Assembly: GCA_021199145.1 (NCBI GenBank)
Contig: JAJQIP010000114.1
Coordinates: 1 to 14,186, forward strand
Length of the DNA stretch: 14,186 nt
From: Porphyromonadaceae bacterium
GTDB taxonomy: Bacteria > Bacteroidota > Bacteroidia > Bacteroidales > UBA11471
Direction: 5' to 3'
Under the pieces are notes generated by a model. It was not told the DNA's origin. It saw only the letters and a list, made by a program, of their open reading frames with translations, and searched no databases. The translations under genes and the position numbers were made by a program. Shown here piece by piece: positions 7,759 through 14,186 of this stretch. Numbering within the stretch: the stretch's first letter is position 1; every line of letters starts with the position of its first letter.

Positions 7759-9336
7759 TCATTCCTTTTTATGGATGTCCTTCACCGTTACGTACATTTG
7801 GTTACGACTTGTTGGATTATTCGGTTCTGTCATTGCCAACATACCCGCATCAATCATCGGATTGATATAGACATTCACCACATTTTTCCGATCCTTTAGT
7901 CCTAAATGCTGCATAATCTCAACTAATAACTTCGCCTCGTTACAGAACTCCAAGAGTTGCCTCCTCCTTAAATCTTTCTTGGGTTGTTTTCTTGGGTTGT
8001 TTTCTTGTGGGGTTTTCTTGTGGGGTTTTCTTGGGTTGTTTTCTTGTGGGGTTTTCTTGTGGGGTTTTGTATTCAATTGCATGGTCAGCACCACATAATC
8101 TGGGCGTGTCTCCTCCGTAATAGTAGGGAGAGGTAAACCCAAAGACCGCCATCCGCTCACAATCTTATCCACACCGCTACCGGCTTTCTCGGCACGTCCA
8201 AGTCGCATGAACATCTTTTGCAGAATCGGATTGCGACAAATGCTACGTCCACCCTCAAAATACTGCTGTTCAGAAATCAACATAGTACCTTGGTTTCGGA
8301 AAACAAGACAATCATCGGTACATTCCACAATGATATGTCCCATAGCATTTACATCTTGGTGAATGATGCAATTAATGAGAGCCTCCCTCACGGCATCATG
8401 AGCAGGCGTTTCTTCTTGACGGATACCGTCTTTCATCATAAACGGACGGGGCAACGATTGTATCAGACGATTATAGACTCTGATGTAGAATTGGTACAAG
8501 TTTGCCTCCCACAGACCATCTGGATAGATGCGGTTAGTCCACCTTACATCGGGATTGTCTGTGCCGATTCGCTCCCGATAATCCACAAAATACATCGGAT
8601 TGCCCGAATTGTTAGTAATACTATCGTATTTGCCAAACATCAGAATACCGGCCAGCGTAAATCCTTCTTTTCCGGTTTCGTATTCCGTAGCGTATGCTCC
8701 TAACTTTTTTAGGAAATCCATGTCGCTGATACCTACCCAAGGATGGGAAGGTTGCAAACTGGCAAGAGTTTGTCGGTACTGATGCAGAGATTCCATATCT
8801 ATATCCCTTTCAAAGACAAAGCCCGAAAGGATACGACCATCTTGTGGATGGCGGTCATGATCGGCATCAGCAAACATACGCCTTACCTCTGCATCCGTAC
8901 AAAGATAATCTCCCTCGTGGTTCCTCCGGTAAGTATTTCCGAACGGATTGGGGGTGACATAAACGGGGCGAAGTTCATAGCTTGCACGGGGAATATGGCA
9001 TATCATAATATATGCCTCTTCAATCTTTTCTATTCTTACATCCGATTCATGGGGAAGACAAACGCTTATTTTTCCTTTATTATGAGCACAATCCCAAAAG
9101 GTTTTCTTATAACGTACAACAGCATCTTCCGTCAACCCGTCGAGCAGGAACCGATTGCCTTTTTCCGCTACACCAAGCACTATCGTACCGCCATTCGTGT
9201 TGGCGAAAGCCGAATAGCTTTCCCAAAAGCTGCCGGGAAATCCTCCACGGGCCGATTTGGATTCAACCTCCGAAGTCTCGCCTTGGCTAATCAGTGCCTT
9301 GATTTTATCATATATGTCTGCCGTATGTTTTACCAT
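7759..9336 (-). CDS. AlbA_2 (Schlafen-like) / HATPase_c_4 transcriptional regulator-like protein
   Basis: A 525-aa protein often annotated as 'putative DNA-binding domain' or RecG-related. The N-terminal AlbA_2 domain (about residues 10-150) shows EVESKSARGG and SYSAFANTNGGTIVLGV. The middle carries an ATP-binding HATPase_c_4-type module with AVREALINCIIHQDV and RNPILQKMFMRLGRAEKAGSG. Residues ~423-453 are a basic repeat linker (13-residue unit KTPQENNPRKPHK) encoded by 13-bp DNA repeats. The last ~70 residues look like a winged helix (LLVEIMQHLGLKDRKNVVNVY). Partners and targets are unknown; such genes are common beside mobile and defence loci. The ATG at 9336 precedes the expected domain start at a normal distance. 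Changes in repeat number would cut off the winged helix. Confidence 0.85.
   Translation of the reverse strand: MVKHTADIYDKIKALISQGETSEVESKSARGGFPGSFWESYSAFANTNGGTIVLGVAEKGNRFLLDGLTEDAVVRYKKTFWDCAHNKGKISVCLPHESDVRIEKIEEAYIMICHIPRASYELRPVYVTPNPFGNTYRRNHEGDYLCTDAEVRRMFADADHDRHPQDGRILSGFVFERDIDMESLHQYRQTLASLQPSHPWVGISDMDFLKKLGAYATEYETGKEGFTLAGILMFGKYDSITNNSGNPMYFVDYRERIGTDNPDVRWTNRIYPDGLWEANLYQFYIRVYNRLIQSLPRPFMMKDGIRQEETPAHDAVREALINCIIHQDVNAMGHIIVECTDDCLVFRNQGTMLISEQQYFEGGRSICRNPILQKMFMRLGRAEKAGSGVDKIVSGWRSLGLPLPTITEETRPDYVVLTMQLNTKPHKKTPQENNPRKPHKKTPQENNPRKQPKKDLRRRQLLEFCNEAKLLVEIMQHLGLKDRKNVVNVYINPMIDAGMLAMTEPNNPTSRNQMYVTVKDIHKKE
7978..8068 (-). repeat. Seven tandem 13-bp units inside the AlbA_2 gene
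   Basis: On the + strand the units are A = CTTGGGTTGTTTT and B = CTTGTGGGGTTTT, in order A A B B A B B with no gaps (7 x 13 = 91 bp). Neither unit contains a stop in any - strand frame. Because 13 is not a multiple of three, gain or loss of one or two units shifts the frame, while three units (39 bp) keep it. One shifted frame meets a TAA almost at once, and the other ends at 7940 after about a dozen residues. Confidence 0.92.
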
Positions 9337-9412
9337 AATGATTGTCCTATTATAAAGGTACGGTTTCTCATTGAGCGACTACGACGGTACAGCTTTCAAA
9401 TGGCATACCCTC

Positions 9413-9460
9413 TGTCGTTTGCAAATATCTTGTTACAATATGTAAAGATAATGTTTTTTA
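9413..9460 (-). repeat. Imperfect direct repeat, copy upstream of the AlbA_2 gene
   Basis: The segment resembles 10805-10850: both run TGTCGTTT(G/A)CAAATAT, then a diverged TTGTT stretch, then ATGTAAAGATA. It lies 76 bases upstream of the AlbA_2 ATG and overlaps the stop codon of the preceding GT4 gene. On the - strand it contains TATCTTTA, one base off TAnnTTTG. A shared promoter or operator element is inferred; no convincing -33 element is present. Confidence 0.6.
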
Positions 9461-10744
9461 CTGAATCAGAGATTTATGAATATCACTCACAAATTGTTTA
9501 TACCAAGAAATAGATGGAAGCCATTTAAACAAAAGGATACTCTTTATCCTACGATTCCCCTCTCTAAGCCATTTCAAATTATTAAACCAATTCTTTGCCT
9601 CATAAGAGACATTCACATTCCTGCCAGCATTACAATCATCGAATAGCTTTTTCCATTCAGCACATGTCTGATGAATTTCAAAATTTCTTGCTACATATTC
9701 GTGTCCAAAATCTCCCATTTGCTGAGCCCTATTCCTATTCTGTAAAAGTGAAACGATATCATTTACAAATTCTTTTTCTGTGTTAAATAAAAGTCCCGTT
9801 TTTTTATCCAATATCGTATCTAATACCCCACCTTTTTTCAGAGATACAACAGGTATCTTAAGATACTCAAATTCAATCGCAACTATACAAAATGTCTCAG
9901 TACCAATGGGATTGACAACACCAACTGATAATTTGTTCAATAATTCAAGTTTTTGGGTCCCTGAAACAACACCCATAAAATGCACACTTGGATGGATATG
10001 ACCATGTCCATCGCTCAAGTATTTCATTATTTTTCTTTCGTAAGCTTCATCCGATATATTTAAGGAGCCTCGTTTCAATTCTTTGCCATATAAATCTACT
10101 CCACCTAAAACATAAAGTTGGGCATCTGGCACCTGTTTTAAAACATCTTTCCAAACTTTTGCAAGTCGATGAAACCCTTTGTCCGGTATTAATGCACCCA
10201 TATAACCGACTATATTCAAGCCCTTTCCCTTAGATTCACATCCTGCATATGCAGTAAAATCTAGAGCATTAAATATATACGTACTTTTATTAAATACAAC
10301 ATGATCCCTTAACTCATCAAGCTGTTCTTTTCCAACGCAAACATTTCTCAACACATATCTGCAATTTGCCATTTGATCTGCAAATCTCGGCCACACTGGA
10401 TTATGACACCAAAATATTGTTTTCTGCTTGTATTGATTGATAGTATTAAAAAGAGGCCTATCATCACACACTCCACGTATAATGATTATATCGATACTAT
10501 AAGTCTGCGCTTTTTTTATAGCCTCTATCGGTGTAGCACATGCCACGGATTTCATTGAAGAGGGCATTCTATCAATAATCGGGGCAAAAATATATATATC
10601 AAGATCAGCGTACATTTGATTCAAATAATACGCAACCGACCAAAACATGAATTGAGTTCCACCAATACCCGGATTCCCTTTTTCAGGCTTCGAAAAATCA
10701 ATTCCTCTACATTTTTCATTATCAATATAAAACGCTACTCTCAT
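9458..10744 (-). CDS. Glycosyltransferase family 4 (GT-B fold)
   Basis: A 428-aa sugar-nucleotide glycosyltransferase. The N-terminal Rossmann half starts MRVAFYIDNEKC and includes the loop GNPGIGGTQFMFW. The C-terminal half has GYMGALIPDKGFHRL, the LYVLGG strand and the E-x7-E motif in GTETFCIVAIE, followed by GGVLDTILDKKTGLLF. The last ~50 residues are basic and aromatic (WLREGNRRIKSILLFKWLP) and may dock on the membrane. Donor and acceptor cannot be told from sequence. The coding sequence is clearly more AT-rich than the WecG and ppdK genes. It lies beyond the terminator at 11001-11041, so it is probably a separate unit, possibly acquired independently of the upstream polysaccharide operon. 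Confidence 0.9.
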   Translation of the reverse strand: MRVAFYIDNEKCRGIDFSKPEKGNPGIGGTQFMFWSVAYYLNQMYADLDIYIFAPIIDRMPSSMKSVACATPIEAIKKAQTYSIDIIIIRGVCDDRPLFNTINQYKQKTIFWCHNPVWPRFADQMANCRYVLRNVCVGKEQLDELRDHVVFNKSTYIFNALDFTAYAGCESKGKGLNIVGYMGALIPDKGFHRLAKVWKDVLKQVPDAQLYVLGGVDLYGKELKRGSLNISDEAYERKIMKYLSDGHGHIHPSVHFMGVVSGTQKLELLNKLSVGVVNPIGTETFCIVAIEFEYLKIPVVSLKKGGVLDTILDKKTGLLFNTEKEFVNDIVSLLQNRNRAQQMGDFGHEYVARNFEIHQTCAEWKKLFDDCNAGRNVNVSYEAKNWFNNLKWLREGNRRIKSILLFKWLPSISWYKQFVSDIHKSLIQ

Positions 10745-10804
10745 AATCCTACATCTATAAAAACATCCGACTCTGATTATTTTTTCTTATGGAAAAACAT
10801 TCCT

Positions 10805-10850
10805 TGTCGTTTACAAATATTTGTTTCAAGATGTAAAGATAGTACTTTTA
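10805..10850 (-). repeat. Imperfect direct repeat, copy upstream of the GT4 gene
   Basis: This is the partner of 9413-9460. It lies 60 bases before the GT4 start codon and includes the 12-bp palindrome ACAAATATTTGT. One single-base gap and a few substitutions separate the two copies. Both stand at similar distances upstream of - strand genes, which points to a promoter or regulatory element rather than recombination ends. Confidence 0.6.
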
Positions 10851-11000
10851 TTTAAATATATATCATGCTGTCTCTTCCTCTACTATCCCATTAACTATCA
10901 CTCTTGTCAATGGCCTTAACACCTCATTAGGGAGACCTTATTAGAAAAGTAGTATGATGTTTACATACGCACATAATTGTTTTTTAGAGTTATAAATAAC
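10851..11000. other. Intergenic stretch with no recognised element
   Basis: With the flanking repeat and terminator, this belongs to a 325-base gap between the GT4 and WecG genes. The 150 bases here show no convincing frame, tRNA or dyad. The AT-rich part near 10960-11000 could hold promoter elements for the - strand GT4 gene, but no TTTG/TAnnTTTG pair is clear. Confidence 0.4.
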
Positions 11001-11041
11001 AATAAAAGCCCCGTTTATGTAACATAAACGAGGCTTTTATT
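11001..11041 (-). terminator. Strong intrinsic terminator after the WecG gene
   Basis: A 19-bp stem (AATAAAAGCC..CGTTTATG) with one C/A mismatch that becomes a G-U pair on the - strand, and a three-base loop. It lies 28 bases after the WecG stop. The arms end in A- and T-rich ends, so it may work in both directions. It marks the end of the polysaccharide operon. Confidence 0.85.
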
Positions 11042-11069
11042 CACAAGCGACAAATGCAGTTGGCCGCTA

Positions 11070-11798
11070 TTACTCTTTCGAGAACTTCTCCTTTAAGATA
11101 TTCAGCAAAAACAGGCAATTACCAATCAGGTACCTCCTCCACATCCTTCTCGGTTCCTTCAAAAACCTGTACAGCCACTCCAGACCGTTTCTCTGCCACC
11201 ACATAGGAGCCCTCGCTACTGTACCGGCAAAGAAGTCAAACACGGCCCCGATAGTCCCCACATGACAATGAATCTCCAAATTTTCCCACTGCGAATAGGC
11301 CCATTTCTCCTGCTTCGGGGCCGTCATCCCAATCCATAGCAAATCAGGATTGACCCTGTTTATCGCCTCGACTATCTCTCGGTTCTCCTCATCGGTAAAC
11401 TCCGGTTTGTAAGGAGGCGAATAGGTCTCGACCACAATGTGGGGATAATCGACAGCGGCACGTTTTTTTATCCGTTCAAGGCACCCCTCGCTGCTACCCA
11501 TAAAGAAACATTTCCCGCCTCTTTCCTCCAGTCTTTTCATTTCAAGTTCAAACAAATCCCAGCCCGAGATTCTTTCCTTAGGCATAGAATTTGCCTTCAA
11601 CCATTTGCAGGCCTTTACGATACTGGCACCATCCGAAATTAGAGCATCTCCGTTAATCAACGCCTCGGCAAACAGGGCATCCTTCTGAGCCGTATTAAAC
11701 GAATGGGCGTTAATCGTGTTTATCAGCCGTTTGCCGTCCGGTAAGGCAGCCAAGGCCTCTCTGCTCTCAACGATAGAGAGCGTCCTAAGTTTCAACAT
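11070..11798 (-). CDS. WecG/TagA/CpsF family glycosyltransferase (GT26)
   Basis: A 242-aa enzyme of the family that adds the second sugar (for example N-acetyl-mannosaminuronate or N-acetylmannosamine) to a lipid-linked intermediate during polysaccharide synthesis. Visible motifs are INTINAHS (27-33), SDGASIV (Asp56-Gly57), ERISGWDLF (75-83), GMTAPKQEKW, then GTIGAVFDFFAG and ARAPMWWQRNGLEWLYR. The length is normal. The C-terminal basic/hydrophobic tail (MWRRYLIGNCLFLLNIL) fits peripheral membrane attachment near a lipid carrier. ATG at 11798 is preferred over TTG at 11801. It follows the split GT4 by 275 bases, with a small opposite-strand gene between, and precedes the terminator. The sugar itself cannot be deduced. 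Confidence 0.92.
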   Translation of the reverse strand: MLKLRTLSIVESREALAALPDGKRLINTINAHSFNTAQKDALFAEALINGDALISDGASIVKACKWLKANSMPKERISGWDLFELEMKRLEERGGKCFFMGSSEGCLERIKKRAAVDYPHIVVETYSPPYKPEFTDEENREIVEAINRVNPDLLWIGMTAPKQEKWAYSQWENLEIHCHVGTIGAVFDFFAGTVARAPMWWQRNGLEWLYRFLKEPRRMWRRYLIGNCLFLLNILKEKFSKE

Positions 11799-11818
11799 CA
11801 AACTATTAGATTTATGAT

Positions 11819-11826
11819 TATCTTTG
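11819..11826 (+). promoter_or_regulatory. Putative -7 box for the small + strand gene
   Basis: TATCTTTG matches TAnnTTTG and ends three bases before the ATG at 11830. If used, the transcript would be leaderless or nearly so. No TTTG lies at the expected distance upstream, so the call is weak. Confidence 0.35.
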
Positions 11827-11829
11827 TAT

Positions 11830-12093
11830 ATGAATCTGCGGCATTTCGATATAGACCGGATTTATGACCTCTATTCAGCTATGGACAGACATCAGCGCAA
11901 GAGGGTTATCGAACGGTTGAGGACAAAAGGTATTGACCTTTTGGATATCCAGTGCTATGTCTATAAAGAAGCGCCCGGCATAAAACATCTCTTTTTCCGA
12001 TTCAAGGACAAAAGCGAAGCGATACCCTACTTCATGCTGAGCGAAGAGCAGCTGTCAACGATACAAGAAGTTATTAATTCGATAAGTCGGTAA
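11830..12093 (+). CDS. Small protein of unknown function on the strand opposite the operon
   Basis: An 87-aa frame, MNLRHFDIDRIYDLYSAMDR at the start, rich in charged residues and predicted mostly helical with a short beta part (HLFFRFKDKSEA). The composition looks like a globular protein rather than noise, and the - strand has no gene in most of the interval. It starts 31 bases from the divergent WecG start, and its last 20 bases overlap the 3' end of the split GT4. No family was recognised. It could be an independent small gene or a chance frame; the lack of a full promoter keeps confidence moderate. The alternative TTG start at 11824 overlaps the -7 box. Confidence 0.55.
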   Translation: MNLRHFDIDRIYDLYSAMDRHQRKRVIERLRTKGIDLLDIQCYVYKEAPGIKHLFFRFKDKSEAIPYFMLSEEQLSTIQEVINSISR

Positions 12094-13156
12094 GGATTTC
12101 GCACAATCTGTTTTCAAACCGGTCAAGGGTATATTCCGACAGATATTTCTCATACCCCCTCTCCCCCATTTCCCGACAAACATCCGGGTGCGACAGCAAG
12201 AATTCCACCTTTTCCGCCAATGCGGGAGCATCATTTTTTTCGATGATATAGCCGGTCAGCCCCTCATCGATTATATCCGGTATACCCCCTTCGTTTGTCG
12301 AGATACAGGCCAGGCGATGCTGCATAGCCTCCAATAAGACCAAGGGAAAACATTCATTTCGATAGAAAGTAGGGAAAACGAACACGTCGGCATTACGCCA
12401 AAACGGTTCTTTCTCACTCCCGAATTTGGGGCCATGCGCAAACACCACATCCTGCAAATTACGTCTGTATATCTCCGACACAAACGACGCCTCTGCCATA
12501 TCGCTCCATCCTCCCACAAAATGGCACTCGAAGTCAAGGGCCTTCCGCCTGAGTATTTCAGCGGACTCCACAACTGTCCACACTCCTTTTTCCTCAATCA
12601 TATTGCTGAGAAAGAGGAGATTGAATCTATGTTCCATACGAAATTATAGGGTAGGTATTCCGTTCGGACAGATAAATACATCTTCCCGTTTCACATACTT
12701 GCGTACATCCTCATAAAGATGTTCCGACAGCAATATCACTTTCAAACCTTTGAAGAAACGACGGTAAAGCAGGTTATCCATTCCTCTGTCTTGTCGGGTC
12801 GCAACTCCCTTGTTATGATAATGTACTACCACCCGGCAACCCATTTCTTTCAGCAGTTGCACCACGACAAAGTCCTTATAGAATGCACCCCCGCATGCAT
12901 TGGGAGTCACATACACAAGCTGGGGTTTCAACCGCTTCACCTCACGCCGGATACAGCGCAACAATCGGACAAACTTTTTGACCTTCTGTATGCCGACTCT
13001 TCCGATATCCGCCAAATTACTGGCCGTGGCCAGGTTTATGTAGTGGCAATCAAACCGCTCATTTATTAGACAACTATCGTGGATATATTTCCCCACCGTG
13101 GCCGCCCCATGCACAGGAGGCGGCATATGCAGAATAAAGAGAATCGTCGGCCGCAT
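12074..13156 (-). pseudogene. GT4 glycosyltransferase split by an in-frame TAA
   Basis: Two frames in the same phase together make a full GT-B enzyme of ~360 residues. The first (13156-12644, 170 aa) is the acceptor half, with LHMPPPVHGAATVGKYI, NACGGAFYKDF and VHYHNKG, ending ICPNGIPTL. After TAA at 12646-12644 and two codons, an ATG at 12637 opens the second (187 aa) with LLFLSNMIEEKGV, HFVGGWSDM, E-x7-E in ECFPLVLLE and GGIPDIIDEGLTGYII. The donor-binding half is therefore separated from the acceptor half. This could be a nonsense mutation, a sequence error, or two halves made by reinitiation. The start lies three bases after the acyltransferase stop, so it is within the operon. Its likely role is adding a sugar to the surface polysaccharide repeat unit. 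Confidence 0.85.
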
Positions 13157-13159
13157 ATC

Positions 13160-13829
13160 TTATAAATCCCAACCTTTTATCGTTTTTTTAGATTTTGCGG
13201 GATTACCCACAATAATTGAGTTTGGTTCAAATTTTGTTCCGGATACCAAACTACATGCCCCTATTACACAATTGTCAGGCACAATCGTCCCTTTCAAAAT
13301 CGTTGTCCTACAGCCAATCCATACTTTATCTCCGATGAATATCTCCTTGGGAGCGTTTATAATCTCATCATTTGCATTGTAAATTATATGAGTATCTGAA
13401 TCCATCACAAGACAATTCCACGAAAACTGTATATCTCTACCAAATACTATACGCTTATAACAATTTATTTGGGATGATGCGGAAATAGCAAAATTATCTC
13501 CTAAAACTAATTCTGCTCCTTCCGCCACATATATTTTTGTTCCGTTTCCTATATGTGCTCTTCCTTTAAATATTAGACATCCTTTAGGAGATAAGTTTAT
13601 AATTGTCCTCGCACTCGGTTCACATACAGGAACCTTATGAAAACCTATACGAATCATTGCGAATGATACCTCAGCTGACTCTGAAATACTTAATTTACCC
13701 CCCCCCCATTTTTAACATCACTTTACAATTAACCCATATAGGCAACTTTATAGCTTGTCTCCACGGAAGATATCTGAAGTTTACCCAAACACACTTCGGG
13801 ATTGCTAATAATACCTCAATAATATTCAT
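13160..13829 (-). pseudogene. Hexapeptide-repeat acyltransferase, frame broken at a G10 tract
   Basis: The 3' part from ATG 13657 (165 aa) is a left-handed beta-helix acyltransferase, with GRAHIGNGTKIYV, the DSDTH active-site motif, GDKVWIGCRTTIL and IVVGNPAKSKKT-like end (seen as IIVGNPAKSKK). The family usually has a further ~50 N-terminal residues. These are present in another frame from ATG 13829: NFRYLPWRQAIKLPIWVN, then KVMLKMGGG and a stop. The two parts meet exactly at a run of ten Gs (13707-13698). With nine Gs the frame is continuous and encodes 222 aa, a normal length. Its role is likely O- or N-acetylation of a polysaccharide sugar. It is either a phase-variable OFF state or a homopolymer error. 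The short form from 13657 might still be made. Confidence 0.88.
13698..13707 (-). repeat. G10 homopolymer (C10 on the + strand) at the acyltransferase frame break
   Basis: Ten Gs follow an AT, so the upstream frame reads ATG GGG GGG GGG TAA. With nine (or twelve) Gs the frame runs into the C-terminal domain; with ten or eleven it stops within a few codons. Tract length alone sets the frame, which is the usual form of a slipped-strand contingency switch. Confidence 0.9.
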
Positions 13830-13939
13830 CACCCCAATAAGTTATTTCGTATATACCCTAATCTGCCAAACTCTCTTCCAAGGGGAAAGACTTCACTTCA
13901 CAATTCTCTTCACAACATCCAACCAAAAGCCAATGTCCA

Positions 13940-14133
13940 TCAACTGGCATGAGGATTTATCTTTTTCAAAATCTTACAGGGATTGCCTATCACTACCGAA
14001 TTAGAGGGAATCTCTCCTTTTACCACAGCCCCCGCACCGATAATCACATTATCCCCTATACGACTTCCTGGCAAGATAATGGCTCCTGCCCCAATAAAGC
14101 AGTTATCCCCGATATCCAAAGAAAAAAAGTATT

Positions 14134-14134
<1 letters not shown>
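13940..14134 (-). CDS. Hexapeptide-repeat acyltransferase, C-terminal part only
   Basis: About 64 C-terminal residues of a left-handed beta-helix acyltransferase: DIGDNCFIGAGAIILPGSRI, then DNVIIGAGAVVKGEIP and VVIGNPCKILKKI. The [LIV]-G-x4 repeats and the VIGNPCK end are typical of the serine-acetyltransferase/Maa-like group in polysaccharide loci. The frame would continue as CCC codons through the poly-G (+ strand) run, which is not credible protein, so the true 5' end is missing. The stop lies 110 bases before the next acyltransferase start; that gap holds no gene I can support, only a 15-codon frame overlapping the stop as TGATG. Confidence 0.88.

Positions 14135-14186
<52 letters not shown>

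Noticed and set aside
7978..8068. CRISPR array or intergenic satellite
   Set aside because: The 13-bp units have no spacers and lie within a coding frame.
8218..9513. Two + strand frames of 161 and 256 codons opposite the AlbA_2 gene
   Set aside because: They are antisense to a gene with clear domains, and their products are low in recognisable structure.
5084..12646. Reassignment of TAA as a sense codon
   Set aside because: Other intact genes here stop with TAA at the expected family length, so both internal TAAs are better seen as lesions or errors.
13603..14004. 133-codon + strand frame across the C10 tract
   Set aside because: It is antisense to the acyltransferase N-terminus, whose family motifs are clear on the - strand.

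Overview
The window looks like a Bacteroidales (phylum Bacteroidota) chromosome. The best signs are several upstream regions with the Bacteroidota sigma-factor pattern TTTG-N(~20)-TAnnTTTG, mostly weak Shine-Dalgarno sites, and gene families common in gut Bacteroidales. The species cannot be named from this sequence. The right end runs into a poly-G stretch that looks like a sequencing or assembly artefact, so this is probably a contig end.

Region 1 (1-3019, + strand, relatively GC-rich) holds the C-terminal part of pyruvate phosphate dikinase, then a UvrX/YqjW-like Y-family DNA polymerase starting one base after the ppdK stop, then a YolD-like protein. The spacing indicates one transcript joining a central-metabolism enzyme to a translesion-synthesis pair.

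Region 2 (3020-9460) is an accessory block. It has two AAA/DUF4143 ATPases on the + strand, each behind an unusual repeat or dyad sharing the core AAAAGTGT. Between them is an AbiE-type toxin/antitoxin pair on the - strand: the antitoxin is intact and has a 34-bp perfect palindrome over its promoter, while the nucleotidyltransferase toxin is cut by an in-frame TAA. Next comes an AlbA_2 (Schlafen-like)/HATPase regulator on the - strand. Its C-terminal linker is encoded by seven tandem 13-bp units, a length that shifts the frame if units are gained or lost.

Region 3 (9458-14186, mostly - strand) is the end of a surface-polysaccharide locus. Read in the direction of transcription it has a partial hexapeptide acyltransferase, a second acyltransferase whose frame is broken at a G10 tract, a GT4 glycosyltransferase split by an in-frame TAA, a WecG/TagA/CpsF (GT26) transferase and a strong hairpin terminator. 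An AT-rich GT4 gene follows as a separate unit. One small unknown gene runs on the opposite strand inside the locus.

The main results are the two candidate contingency tracts (G10 in the acyltransferase, 7 x 13 bp in the AlbA_2 protein), the inactive toxin beside its intact antitoxin, and the repeat or dyad elements in front of both ATPases. No CRISPR array, tRNA, rRNA or insertion sequence was recognised.
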